Shown here: one piece after another, positions 1 to 10,881 of the stretch | How positions within the stretch are numbered: the stretch's first letter is position 1 | Layout of the letters: each line of letters begins with the position of its first letter | DNA from: Strobilurus pachycystidiatus | Lineage: Eukaryota; Basidiomycota; Agaricomycetes; Agaricales; Physalacriaceae | Length of the DNA stretch: 64,000 bases | NCBI GenBank assembly: GCA_019915135.1 | Contig: JAHLMK010000001.1 | Coordinates: 3,906,001 to 3,970,000, forward strand | Direction of reading: 5' to 3' | Notes under the pieces: model-generated | Database searches by the model: none | Told to the model about the DNA's origin: nothing | What the model saw: the letters and a program-made list of their open reading frames with translations, nothing else | Position numbers and translations under genes: made by a program

Positions 1-1
1 T

Positions 2-2025
2 GAAACGGGTGAAGAGGAGTTGAAGTTGAAAGGACATACAAATGTGGTCAATTCAGCCTCATTCTCGCATGATGGCCGGTACATTGTCTCTGCATCAAGG
101 GACAGGACAGTGCGAGTATGGAACGCTGAAACGGGCAAAGAGGAGTTGAAATTGGAAGGACATACAGATTGGATCAATTCAGCCTCATTCTTACATGATG
201 GCCGGTACATTGTCTCTGCATCAGATGACAAGACAGTGCGAGTGTGGAATGCTGAGACAGGCAAAGAGGAGTTGAAATTGGAAGGACATACAAATTGGGT
301 CAATTCTGCCTCATTCTCACATGATGGCCGGTACATTGTCTCTGCATCAAGGGACAGGACAGTGCGAGTGTGGAATGCTGAGACAGGCAAAGAGAAGTTA
401 AAATTGGAAGGATATAGAAGTTGGGTCAGATCTGCCTCATTCTCACATGATGGCCGGTACATTGTATCTGCATCAGAAGATGCGACAGTGCAAGTGTGGA
501 ATGCTGAGACAGACAAAGAGGAGTTGAAATTGGAAGGACATACAGATTGGGTCAATTCTGCCTCATTCTCACATGATGGCCGGTACATTGTCTCTGCATC
601 AAGGGACAGGACAGTGCGAGTGTGGAATGCTGAGACAGGCAAAGAGAAGTTAAAATTGGAAGGATATAGAAGTTGGGTCAGATCTGCCTCATTCTCACAT
701 GATGGCCGGTACATTGTCTCCGCATCAGATGACAAGACAGCGCAAGTGTGGAATGCTGAGACAGGCAAAGAGAAGTTAAAATTGGAAGGACATAGAAGTT
801 GGGTCAGATCTGCCTCATTCTCACATGATGGCCGGTACATTGTATCTGCATCAGAAGACGCAACAGTGCAAGTGTGGAATGCTGAGACAGACAAAGAGGA
901 GTTGAAATTGGAAGGACATACAGATTGGGTCAATTCTGCCTCATTCTCACATGATGGCCGGTACATTGTCTCTGCATCAGATGACAAGACAGTGCGAGTG
1001 TGGAATGCTGAGACAGGCAAACAGAAGTTGCTGTTGGAAGGACATATACATAAGGTCAATTCTGCCTCATTCTCACATGATGGCCGGTACATTGTTTCTG
1101 CCTCAAGAGACAAGACAGTGCAAGTGTGGAATGCTGAGACAGGCAAACAGGAGTTGAAATTGGAAGGACATACACATTGGATCAATTCTGCCTCATTCTC
1201 ACATGATGGCCGGTACATTGTATCTGCATCAAGTGACAAGACAGTGCGAGTGTGGAATGCTGAGACAGGCAAAGAGGAGTTGAAATTGGAAGGACATACA
1301 GATTGGATCAATTCAGCCTTATTCTTACATAATGACCGGTATATTGTTTCTACATCAAGGGACAAGACAGTGCGAGTGTGGAATGCTGAGACAGGCAAAG
1401 AGGAGTTGAAATTGGAAGGACATACAAATTGGGTCAATTCTGCCTCATTCTCACATGATGGCCGGTACATTGTCTCTGCATCAAGTGACAAGACAGTGCG
1501 AGTGTGGAATGCTGAGACAGGCAAACAGGAGTTGAAGTTAGAAGGACATACCCATGGGGCCAATTCTGCCTCATTCTTACATAATGGCCGGTACATTGTC
1601 TCTGCATCATATGACAAGACAGTGCGAGTCTGGAATGCTGACATAGGCAAAGGGGAGTTAATATTGAAGGCACATGCAGGTACGTATATATTATTTTCAT
1701 TATCTATATAATGGCAAAGATATTATCTTTCTACATCATCTTGTGGTTCTAATAGAACCTCAAGTATCCTAAGTTTGCTTTGATCATTAACTGCTTACTG
1801 ACATTGTTCACAGATTCTATCAATGATCCTAATTTCTGGTCTGTGCAAGACAGCTGGTTAGTCTCTTCAAAAGAAGAGAGGCTTTTATGGCTGCCATCCA
1901 CATCATTTTCTGCTCTCAGAACCCCTCGCTGTGAACGAGTCATTTCCCAGTTTGGTAATTTTGGTGTAGATTTTTCAAATGCTTCTATTGGTGAAAACTG
2001 GAGCAAGTGTTATGTTGGTCATTGA
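2..2025 (+). CDS. NACHT-WD40 NLR (NLR1), 3' part only
   Basis: The 5' part lies before the window. The visible reading frame is a run of 13 complete 42-residue WD40 repeats (pattern GHT-xxVNSASFSHDGRYIVSAS-xDxTVRVWNAETGKEELKLE, written here in two pieces), preceded by the tail of another. It then has a phase-1 intron at 1680-1813 (gtacgt...cacag) and a last exon at 1814-2025 encoding a conserved 70-residue C-terminal tail ending SKCYVGH. Intron position and phase match NLR2 and NLR3, which supports the join. WD40 propellers of fungal NLRs are ligand-sensing domains; the missing upstream part should hold the NACHT ATPase. Several repeats are near-identical (units 3/5 and 4/7), a sign of recent internal duplication. 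Role in self/non-self recognition is inferred from the family. A retrotransposon begins 84 bp after the stop. Confidence 0.9.
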
Positions 2026-2104
2026 TTAGTGATATGTTTTGTAGCATTTACTGTGTACATTGTGTAAGTAGATACTCCTTGTAAGTATTATGTATAAATT
2101 TATT

Positions 2105-2109
2105 CATGT
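2105..2109. repeat. Target-site duplication of gypsy element (left)
   Basis: CATGT directly precedes the left LTR and is repeated directly after the right LTR (8910-8914). A 5-bp duplication is usual for Ty3/gypsy integrases. Confidence 0.85.
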
Positions 2110-2580
2110 TGTCAAGACTGGCGCCCGAATACTAAGGCAACCACCCAAGTCACAAACAAGACAGAGAAGAGGGATAGAGATTGAAGTATAAGATGTGGAG
2201 GAGTGTGTTGAGCTACAACAGTACTAGGAGCGACCAGGCAGTGAGTAGACGAAGAGAACAGACTGAGGAAACTAAAGGGAAGGGAGCTACTATATATATA
2301 CAAAGTCCGTGGCTGTGTAGTAAGGAGGAGAACAATAAGACAATAGGAAGTCTTAATGTGGCGAGACAATAGACGGGCCGGAGTAGAGACAATAGGCGGT
2401 CCGGAGTGGACCCAGGTGGTCATCAGACCACTGATGGACAGGTCTAGGCAATGCCAAGACGATGGATGCCAAGTGAATGTGGGCTAGGCCCAGGCCGAGG
2501 TGAATGAAGAGATGGGAGAATGTGGCGATGTCGGGAGTGGAGACGTGATGGAGGAAGCAGAATAGAGGCGATTCGTGACA
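2110..2580 (-). repeat. 3' LTR of gypsy element
   Basis: 471 bp, TG...CA, matching the LTR at 8439-8909 at all but two positions. Downstream of pol in element orientation, so this is the 3' LTR; the integrase frame ends inside it at 2444. Confidence 0.95.
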
Positions 2581-4024
2581 ATACCCCCTCTTTAGGATGC
2601 GCTTGCGCCTGGAGCGCAGTAGTTCCCGTCCAGATGTCGTTAACGGTGACACCGAGAGTGCGAAGGTGGGGAAGGGGTTTGGAGTAAGCCGTGGGATGCG
2701 TACGATGGAATTCCTTGATCAAAGGGAGTGCCTTTGTGAGGTTGGAACTGGGTTCCCAGGTGTTCTCTGATGACGGGTAGTCCAACCACTTCACCAAGTA
2801 CTGAATGCCGCGCTTGTTACGAGTTGGGCGAGAGTCGAGTATGGCTTCAACATCAAACTCTTCCTTGTCGTCGATGAGGTCGGGCGGATTAGATGGGAAA
2901 TTAGGCCCATGAGCCTCGGTCTCCACAAAAGGAAGGAGGAGGGCGGCGTGGAAGACAGGGTGTATACGCCATGTGGGAGGAAGTTTGAGACGATAGTTGA
3001 CTGGTCCAAGTACGTCAGTGACTTCAAAAGGCCCATGATGCTTGTCTGAGAGCTTAGCTTTGGGTCGCGTTGTCTTGAGATTCTTTCCGTCAAGCAACAC
3101 CTTGTCACCAACTTTGAACGTAATGCCCTTCTTGGTGACATCTCCGTTGTTCTGCTTCATGATCTCTGCGGCAGTGGTAAGGCTAGCCTTGACTTCCTCG
3201 CGAAGCCGTTCTAGGTTGGTCAACCGTTCTTCGACAGTGGGAATGTTGGACGTGGGGTTCAAAGAGGGGTATAAGCGGGGTTTGAAACCGTGAAGAAGTT
3301 CAAAGGGGGACTTGCCCGTGGCGGAGTGAATGCGACTGTTGTGAGAGAATTCCGCAAAGGGAAGGTATTTGACCCAGTCGTCTTGTCGGTAGTTACAGAA
3401 AACGCGGAGGTATTGTTCAAGTTCTTGATTATAACGCTCGGTTTCGCCATCTGTTTGAGGATGGTAAGCCGTACTAAGCGCAGAGGTAATTCCTAGCTTA
3501 GCGTGAACGGCTTGCATGACCTTGCTTGCAAACTGGGGACCACGATCAGAGATCATCTTGTCCCAGAGACCATAGCGTCGATAAACACCATCCACCAAGA
3601 TATCAACGGTACCATCCGCATCAATGGTCTTGCGGCATGGAGATACAATTACCGTCTTGGTGAAGCGGTCAACAACACAATGGATAGCGTTATACCCTTC
3701 GCACTCGGGTAGATCTGTAATGAAGTCGGTGGTGATAGTCCCAAAAGGGCGCTCGGGGATCTCGTTGGGTATAAGGGGAACATGTGCCGGATGATTCCTA
3801 GGTTTTGTCATCTGACAGGTAGCACAGCCATCGACATAGTCGCGAACAAAGACAGACATGCCTGGCCACCAGAATTCTCGACTGAGAAGTTCGTAGGTCT
3901 TGAAGCGTCCAGGGTGTCCAGGACCAAGAGAGTCGTGGTGCATCTTGACAATGTCTCGGCGTAGTTGCAGGTCATCGGGAACATAGACCTTGCCACGGAA
4001 GAGAACTAGTCCGTCTTTGTAGTT
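2444..4024 (-). pseudogene. gypsy pol, integrase and chromodomain part
   Basis: This is the 3' half of pol, read in the same frame as the protease-RT part but separated from it by a TGA at 4025-4027. It begins with the HHCC zinc finger of integrase (MHHDSLGPGHPG, then CATCQ). The catalytic core follows, with the three acidic residues visible in TTDF, ISDRGPQF and GETERYNQELE. A chromodomain comes near the end (FDVEAILDSR, then QYLVKWLDY and NTWEPSSNL), and the frame runs into the 3' LTR. Integrase inserts the cDNA; the chromodomain steers insertion towards marked chromatin in this family. There is no other break, so the single stop is the only visible lesion. Confidence 0.9.
2584..2593 (-). 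other. Polypurine tract
   Basis: On the minus strand AAAGAGGGGG lies three bases upstream of the 3' LTR, the expected place for the plus-strand primer of reverse transcription. Confidence 0.75.
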
Positions 4025-6529
4025 TCATTCCTGTAGATTTTTGACCAGCGAACGAGGACCATTGCGAAGAATGACTTCTAACGCACCACGGACCTCAGCG
4101 TCCTTATTTGGACATTCCCGAATACGTCGTCGCAGCTCAGCGTCTCCAACGGCTACAACTTCTCCGGGTCTGGTAGCGCGAATTCGGAAAAACTTTGGAT
4201 CAAGGAGGATCCTGTCGGTGTTGTCGTCATCGACCCCCTCTTTGTGATCCGCACGGCGGGAGAGTGGGTCACTACGGTTCTGAGTACCAGGTTTATGAGT
4301 GAGAGTGAAATCAAAGCGAGTGAGGAATAGTGCCCAGCGAGCCTGTCGCCGGCTGAGTTTCTGCGAGTTGGCAAAATATTCAAGGTTCTTGTGGTCGGTG
4401 AGAATATCAACTTGGTGTGCTGAACCTTCGAGGTACTGGCGCCAGGCTTCCAGAGCACGGATAATAGCGAGAAGTTCCTTGTCATGAATGTCATAATTGC
4501 GTTGAGGTTCAGAAAGGGACTTAGAGATGTAGGCAACAGGATGCCATTGGTCGTCGTTGCCTGTCTGGGATAGAATTCCGCCTGTGGCATAGTCTGAAGC
4601 ATCTACTTCCACACGATAGGGCTTGTCGGGGTTAGGCATGATAAGGACGGGTGACGATGTGAACGCATCTTTAAGTGCCTCGAAGGCCTCTTGACACTCC
4701 GGTTTCCAGACCCATGGTTCGTCTTTCTTGGTGAGATCAAACAGGGGGCGCGCAATCCGAGAGAAACCTTCAATGAAACGACGGTAGAAATTCCCAAAGC
4801 CAAGGAATGATTGGACGTCCTTGACATTCCGAGGTAACGGCCACTTGGCGACACCGTCTACCTTGACTGGGTCCATGCGAAGTTCATTATGAGAGATGAT
4901 GAGTCCGAGGAATTCAATAGACTCAGCTTCAAAGGTGCACTTCTCGGGCTTAGCATAGAGATCGTGCTCCTTCAGGCGCTGGAGAACCTGCAAGACAACC
5001 TTGTGGTGTTCTTCTAAGGTCTTGGTGAAGATCAAGATGTCGTCCATGTATACGACAACTTTGCCGGAGTCAATCAGGTCCTTGAGAATGGTATTCATCA
5101 TTGCTTGAAACGTGGCGGGAGAATTCATAAGACCAAAGAACATCACCAAGGGTTCAAACAGACCGCGGTTTGTCTTGAATGCGCCTTTCCACTCGTCTCC
5201 TTCTTTGATTCGGCAGTTGTTGTAGCCTTGACGAAGGTCTACCTTTGAAAAGTAACGAGCACCCTTGAGTTTATCAATCAATTCTCCAATGAGCGGGAGT
5301 GGGTACTCGTTCTTGATGGTGCCTTTGTTAAGTTCGCGATAATCCTGGACGGGGCGTAGCTTTCCATCTTTCTTTTTAACAAAGAAGAAGGGACTCGCCA
5401 TGGGGGACTTGGAAGGACGTATGTATCCTTTTGCCAGGTTTTCGTCGAGAAACGCGTCAAGTTCAGCTTGTTCAGTTGGAGACAATGGGTAGGTTTTGCA
5501 TGGTTTTGGCTCGAAACCGGGTTTGAGATCAATGGCATGATCCCAAGGGCTGTGCTGGGGAAGCCGGTCCGATGTGTGCTTGTCAAAGACAGTGAGATAG
5601 GCATGATATTGAGAAGGAATACGCTCAGCGAGAGGACGGGTGTCCTTGGGCATTTGACTAGCTTCAGCAAGTTCCTGCGCCTTGCTAAATCCAGCACGTA
5701 TTTGAATAGAGGGACCATCAGGAGTTTGTGGATCTCGCACCGGGCGGGGATAATCATCCCAAAACACTTGAGTGTACATCTGCTCTTCCCATTCTCTTGG
5801 GACCTCCACTTCTTCTTCATCGTCCTCGGTGAACAAGACGACGGGAATTTGAACCCGATTGTAAACGCGGGGTCGGATGCTTCGACGTTGTCCGGCTGTA
5901 CGCTGGACTGGGACAGGCCGGAGGTTGCCTTTGCGATCCTTCCATTGAACTTGGTAGTCTTGATGGTGAAGACGAGGGTCGTGAGGAGAGCGTTTAGTGG
6001 GGATGGGAATGCGTTTGGCGTGAGCACGTACGTCAGTCACCGGGGGGTTGTTGAGGGTACAAGAGTTGGGACAGCGAGTGAAATCTATCTGGACACCAGC
6101 CCAGTCTATTTCTGGGTTGTGTTCGTCGAGCCAGTCAGTGCCAAGGATAACGTCGTGATCACCAATGTCAGTGACGTAGAGCTCGATTAGCTCTTCGTGA
6201 TAGGAATGACCGTCTCGGCTATAGATCCGGATGCGCTGGGTAGTATAGTGTCGGACCCAGCCCATAACGTTTTCGGTGCCGTCAACGTTGCGAACAGGGA
6301 AAGGGGAGGAAAGGGGCATGAGGGTGAAATGATGCTGGTTTGCATAGCGGGCGTTGATAATAATACCTTCAGCGCCGCTATCAATTAGAGCTTGTGCGAC
6401 GATTCTTCTGCCAGTGATTTTGCCAATGAATTCAAGTTCCAGTGTGATCGAGGGTGTCTGTCGGTTCTGGGTGACTGCTGACATTCGAAGTTCTTTGGGA
6501 TGGGTACGCTCACAAAGGGTTGATAACAC
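4025..6529 (-). pseudogene. gypsy pol, protease, reverse transcriptase and RNase H
   Basis: The frame encodes about 830 residues. An aspartic protease is near the start (ALIDSGAEGI), the reverse transcriptase has the catalytic YMDD box (VVVYMDDILIF) and the conserved FFGLMNSPATFQ, and RNase H has VEVDASDYATGG and TDHKNLEYF. The first ATG in frame is about 15 codons in (MSAVTQ); the frame is open further upstream to the end of gag. It stops at TGA 4025-4027, in the linker before the integrase zinc finger, where the downstream frame continues unbroken. This looks like a nonsense mutation in a formerly continuous pol. Copies of this part would lack integrase. Confidence 0.92.
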
Positions 6530-6600
6530 AGAGAATCGATTGGTAAAATTTGTGACAGAATTGCGTACAGCTCCTCCTAACGTCGGGGTAGGGGAGCGCT

Positions 6601-7653
6601 TTAAAAATCCAGGCCAGCGACATCCTTCAAGAAAGCCAAGGCCTGCGCCTTTTCATCTCCCTGTAGGCCACGGAGCAAGTTGGCCGCGTTGCTAATCTGT
6701 TGAATTGCATCGGCAGACGATGCGGGAGCAGTGTCGGAGGAAGTGGGAACAGCCGTGACAGCGGCGGACGTGTCAGCGGCGCGAATGGTGCGGTTCGCGG
6801 CCGGAGCAGAGGCGCTGGTACCAAAGCGAGTAGGACAGTCCTTGGACATGTGGTTGGGGCCGCGGCATCTAAAGCAAGCGCCCTTCCTGCGAAGGATTTC
6901 GCGCTCCTCGGGGGTCAGCCTAGTCAAAGGAGAGGATGAGGTAGCACCTGTGTTACGGGATGCATCTACATCCATAGGTACTCCCATATCTTGAGCGGGA
7001 GCCGGGGCGCGCTGGGGCGGGGCACGAGGAGCGTAAATGCCGGGAGAGGAATGGGAGCGCTGTGTCCAGTTAGCCTTTTCAGCCTTGCGGGCTTCATAGG
7101 CATGCTGCATCTCAACAGCGCGGGTCTTGAACTTGTCAAGGGTATCGGGAATGGGGTAGGACATGCAGATTCGGTCCAAGAGACTGGGGTTCAAGCCGCG
7201 TTTGAAGAAGTAGAGTAACGAGCTTTCGTCAAACTGGGAGTCATCAGCGTAGCCATCAAAGGCAGTGATGAACTTATCAATTGAAGATAAGTCCTTTTCC
7301 TGGCGGATGGTCTCGATGGCGGTACGCGCAGCGGTGATTGGGTCGATGGCCGCATAGTCGGCTTTGAACTTCTCGATGATAGATGCCTGTGTGGTCCAGC
7401 GTTTGCTGGCAGCTGGGATGGTATTATCGTCCTGGTCGGCATCGTACTCTTTCATGCGGCGTTCTGCCCATTTACCGGCGAGAGGTCCCTTGAAATATGA
7501 AAGGAAGACCGAGACCTTCTCGATCTCAGTAGAATAGCGGGCAGTGTTCAGCCGCATGTGGTTGCGGTATTGGGCCAGCCATGTAGTGGATGTGGCGCGG
7601 TCGCCGACGAAGTCGTCAAGCTTAGCTCCACGCTCGCTGGGAATAGTAGTCAT
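6601..7653 (-). CDS. gypsy gag
   Basis: A 350-residue capsid/nucleocapsid protein. An alpha-helical retrotransposon-gag region (about residues 20-180) is followed by a proline-rich linker and one CCHC zinc knuckle, CFRCRGPNHMSKDC, near residue 258. The ATG at 7653 gives the classical size. The same frame stays open upstream to about 8206 as an acidic, Ser/Pro-rich stretch with a likely coiled coil (LELEEHQEAKRRLEER) but no ATG. A second frame starting with ATG at 8393 overlaps it, so the original gag probably began at 8393 and now has a small indel near 8160-8200 (or a short intron). The stop TAA follows a run of five T, with pol open in the -1 frame. Confidence 0.85.
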   Translation of the reverse strand: MTTIPSERGAKLDDFVGDRATSTTWLAQYRNHMRLNTARYSTEIEKVSVFLSYFKGPLAGKWAERRMKEYDADQDDNTIPAASKRWTTQASIIEKFKADYAAIDPITAARTAIETIRQEKDLSSIDKFITAFDGYADDSQFDESSLLYFFKRGLNPSLLDRICMSYPIPDTLDKFKTRAVEMQHAYEARKAEKANWTQRSHSSPGIYAPRAPPQRAPAPAQDMGVPMDVDASRNTGATSSSPLTRLTPEEREILRRKGACFRCRGPNHMSKDCPTRFGTSASAPAANRTIRAADTSAAVTAVPTSSDTAPASSADAIQQISNAANLLRGLQGDEKAQALAFLKDVAGLDF

Positions 7654-8426
7654 GATAGGAGGGACTGGGTGAACTGGAAAAGATGGAGACGATGACTGAG
7701 AGGGATTGGAAGAGGAAGATGACGATGAAGACGGGGGAGTCGATGATTCAGAGGGTTCAGGGTCTAAAGCAAGAGGTTGGGATTCAGGTGGTGAATTGTT
7801 CTGGACTGGGGATGGAACTGGGGAGGTAGGAGCGGAGTTGAAGGTTGGTTCCGATGGGGCAGGAGACGGTGGAGCAGAGGGAACTGGGGTACGAGGTGCA
7901 GGTGAGCTTGGGGTCTGTGCGGGTAATTGTAACTCAGCTCGAGTGCGCTCTTCTAAACGCCTTTTAGCCTCCTGGTGCTCTTCTAGTTCGAGGTAGTACT
8001 TTTCTCCGTCTGATTCGAGGTAGTGCCAAGATTCGGGGAATTCTTCGTCTTCGGGCTCGTAGAAGATTTCTTGGGGTTGATACTCTTCGTCGAGCTGGAA
8101 GTACTTGCCCTGATGAAGGTAGGCGCCGGGAGGTGGTGTGGGAGGCGCTTCTTCTGCAGAGAAGCGGGCGATGATGGGAGGATAGGAGTGCGTGGACCGG
8201 TATCGGTGTCACGCCAGAAACTGCGGTGATCTCCGCGATGACGAGCCCTAATAGCAGCCGGTAGAGTGTGAAAAAGGACTTTGCGGTGGGTTAACGTACG
8301 GGGAGTGGCAGCTGCAGTCTTCTTGAATACAAGGCGTGTGGGACGAGGTTGAGAGGCAGGTGTGGGGTCTGAGGTTGTGCGGTCGGCGGGCATGCGCCGA
8401 GCGAGGGTGTGAGGTGGGTGTAGAAG

Positions 8427-8436
8427 AGTCTGTTCT
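8427..8436 (-). promoter_or_regulatory. Self-priming-type primer-binding site
   Basis: Two bases inside the 5' LTR, the element strand reads AGAACAGACT. Its exact complement, AGTCTGTTCT, occurs in the same LTR (8593 down to 8584, element strand), about 30 bp after the TATA box, where the transcript should start. This is the arrangement of Tf1/sushi-type elements, which prime with the folded-back 5' end of their own mRNA instead of a tRNA. Confidence 0.6.
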
Positions 8437-8438
8437 AG

Positions 8439-8909
8439 TGTCAAGACTGGCGCCCGAATACTAAGGCAACCACCCAAGTCACAAACAAGACAGAGAAGAG
8501 GGATAGAGATTGAAGTATAAGATGTGGAGGAGTGTGTTGAGCTACAACAGTACTAGGAGCGACCAAGCAGTGAGTAGACGAAGAGAACAGACTGAGGAAA
8601 CTAAAGGGAAGGGAGCTACTATATATATACAAAGTCCGTGGCTGTGTAGTAAGGAGGAGAACAATAAGACAATAGGAAGTCTTAATGTGGCGAGACAATA
8701 GGCGGGCCGGAGTAGAGACAATAGGCGGTCCGGAGTGGACCCAGGTGGTCATCAGACCACTGATGGACAGGTCTAGGCAATGCCAAGACGATGGATGCCA
8801 AGTGAATGTGGGCTAGGCCCAGGCCGAGGTGAATGAAGAGATGGGAGAATGTGGCGATGTCGGGAGTGGAGACGTGATGGAGGAAGCAGAATAGAGGCGA
8901 TTCGTGACA
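8439..8909 (-). repeat. 5' LTR of gypsy element
   Basis: 471 bp, TG...CA, upstream of gag in element orientation. It carries the TATA tract and predicted transcript start, and is followed at 8910-8914 by the second copy of the CATGT duplication. Confidence 0.95.
8618..8630 (-). promoter_or_regulatory. TATA box of gypsy 5' LTR
   Basis: An alternating TA tract (GTATATATATAGT on the element strand) sits about 30 bp before the predicted transcript start at about 8593. The same sequence is present in the 3' LTR. Confidence 0.6.
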
Positions 8910-8914
8910 CATGT

Positions 8915-10424
8915 ACAATTGACTCTACGATTCATTATTTGAATCTGTAAGTATTCTTTCCAGTCACTGTAACAGTAGCGGATATATTAAAATTCATGAT
9001 TTTCTAGCAGAATATCACACTTGCCAACTCCTGTGGCAAAATACTGACTAGTGATGTCCTTTTCCTGCCCCAAGACCATTCCATGACCACTAAGCACACT
9101 AGAGACCTCCTCCTTTCTGCTCAGCCGCAAACATCCCACTCAATGAGTCTCAAAGTGTTTGCCCGCAAGATAAGAGCTTAACCCAACCACATATCATTCA
9201 GCAGAAGTAGTGGGGAGGCCCATCTCTCTCCAATGCCGTGGCGGATGACTAAGTGCATAGCCACATGATTGCATGACCAGTAGTATACAATACGTATTTC
9301 CAGTATCAGTTGTGCTTTAAACCCAGATAAAATGAGGTCAACCACCATATGGAGCATTTGTGAGAGTTTCCACACTAGTTTATTGTCCATAAGAGTCCGT
9401 AAACCCGCCAGAACAGCTCAGAGACATGGTGGGTCACACAAGTCACATAACAATTGCATACTGATCACGCTTATCTATTGTGTTTACGGATTGTGCATTA
9501 TTTACCGTTACACACCCTCAATGGTTCTGAAATTTTGCCCACATACTTTTGAAGTGTAAATGAAACTTTTGTTATCACTTGACCCTTCTAACTCGGTGTG
9601 GAAGTGCTGAAACCTTCTTGTATCTCAAAGATGCTGACCGCTGTGGGGTTTCTTTTGGTAATAAGTTTGTGATTATGACAAGAAAGTAGAATTTTTTAAA
9701 TTCTCAAAGAGCTCAGGTCAATGTGGCGGTAAATAATAAGGCGGACACTTTTCAATGGCAATTCAGTGAAAACAAACATATACAAACATCACCACGGTTA
9801 GAGACAGATGGGCCTCTCCAGAAGTAATACTATACACACATATACATATTCAGCTCTCTTTTACATTCTCATCAGTCACACCCCCCCTCTCCTCACCCTC
9901 ACTCTCACTCTCACTCCTTCAGCTCTTTCCAAGCGTCCCCTGTGCTGTCACTGTTGGGTGTGTGAATGACAACGGCAGTGTCCCCTGCCTCTGTCTTGGA
10001 GAAGTGTGCACTCTGAACTCATCCGAGATTGAGTCACTCGGGAATAGTGTGCTTCCCTCAGTAGTCGACACAGATGTTGCAGAAGTAGTAGGAGTGGGCA
10101 CAAAGATGGCAGTAGTCACTGCATGCAGCCTTCCTGCTAACTAAGGAGAACATCAATCACATGCTCGTCCTGTAACTCTGTTTGCTCTCAAGCCCAGACG
10201 TAAGAGAGATGTGTGTGGGCTGGACAATTGGGATGAGGTTGTCTGTGAGGAGAAAGAGGGCAGATGATGGGAGAGGCATGACCGCAATTGCGGGGAGGAC
10301 ACAGACGTGGGCGGGAAGGGCTGTGGTTGTACAGGAGAGGCTGATAATGGACCCCACTCGCTCTCTTCTGAACAGGACTCACCGTTCTCAGAATTGAGCT
10401 TGTTGTCCTCTCCACCGGACTCTT
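8915..10424. other. Duplicated spacer downstream of NLR1
   Basis: No convincing intact gene. The first part (8920-9180) matches the sequence following NLR2 (24600-24900), which shows that the gypsy element landed in a spacer shared by the modules. From about 9950 to 10145 the minus strand carries a conserved short frame containing LFPSDSISD. Related copies lie at about 25000-25200 and 42800-42920 (minus strand) and about 15750-15930 and 53800-53960 (plus strand). The frame has no family I recognise. A CT-rich simple repeat is at 9880-9925. Confidence 0.55.
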
Positions 10425-10881
10425 TGTAATAATCGTGCCCAACCACTGACACAATAACCACTGAGCCAAAAGGCTACTATGACGACTTGTCATTTAGTGT
10501 GGTTGGGGCTATATATACCATGTGTTATAGACTGTTCCGCATGTCTATAACAGTACCTCCTCCTTTAGGCACTGAACCAATGGAGCCTGAGTTGGGACAG
10601 GGCCCAGCAGCACAGCCACTGATCACAAGGGTTCTATAGCAAAGCCCCCAGGGACGCAACCCTGCAAGTCAGTCGATTCCGAGGAGTCATGGACAAAGTA
10701 TGGAAATTTGCCATGAGCCAGATCGAACCGGTAACCTGTTGAAGTCGTCATACTGTAATAATCGTGCCCAACCACTGACACAATAACCACTGAGCCAAAA
10801 GGCTACTATGACGACTTGTCATTTAGTGTGGTTGGGGCTATATATACCATGTGTTATAGACTGTTCCGCATGTCTATAACA
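10425..10881. mobile_element. TRIM- or SINE-like element with 128-bp terminal direct repeats
   Basis: Two identical 128-bp direct repeats (10425-10552 and 10754-10881), each starting TGTAAT and ending ATAACA, flank 201 bp of non-coding DNA. The size and TG...CA ends suit a terminal-repeat retrotransposon in miniature. I found no matching 5-bp target duplication. On the minus strand each repeat holds a pol III A-box-like sequence (TGGCTCAGTGGTTA), and the interior has a B-box-like GGTTCGATC, so a tRNA-derived SINE origin is also possible. An unequal local duplication is a third option. Confidence 0.55.

Larger units (their letters stand above)
2110..8909 (-). mobile_element. Complete Ty3/gypsy chromodomain LTR retrotransposon
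   Basis: A 6800-bp element flanked by the 5-bp duplication CATGT. Both 471-bp LTRs begin TGTCA and end TGACA. In element orientation (minus strand) the order is 5' LTR, primer-binding site, gag, protease-RT-RNase H, integrase-chromodomain, polypurine tract, 3' LTR, that is, Ty3/gypsy order with a chromodomain (chromovirus type). I count only two differences between the LTRs (near 2236 and near 2372), so the insertion is very recent. It is probably not autonomous now: pol has one in-frame stop (4025-4027) and the N-terminal gag extension has a frame break. It lies just downstream of NLR1 in opposite orientation. Confidence 0.95.

Noticed and set aside
2119..2130. TGGCGCCCGAAT at the LTR edge, resembling a tRNA-Lys primer-binding site
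   Set aside because: It lies inside the LTR on the strand opposite to gag and pol, at the wrong place for a primer site; the complementarity at 8427-8436 fits better.
3042..6190. Plus-strand open frames inside the gypsy pol region
   Set aside because: Shadows of the minus-strand polyprotein; no recognisable domains and no conservation expected.
10390..10881. tRNA gene suggested by A- and B-box-like sequences
   Set aside because: Spacing and the lack of a cloverleaf with acceptor stem argue against a functional tRNA; treated as part of a TRIM/SINE-like element.
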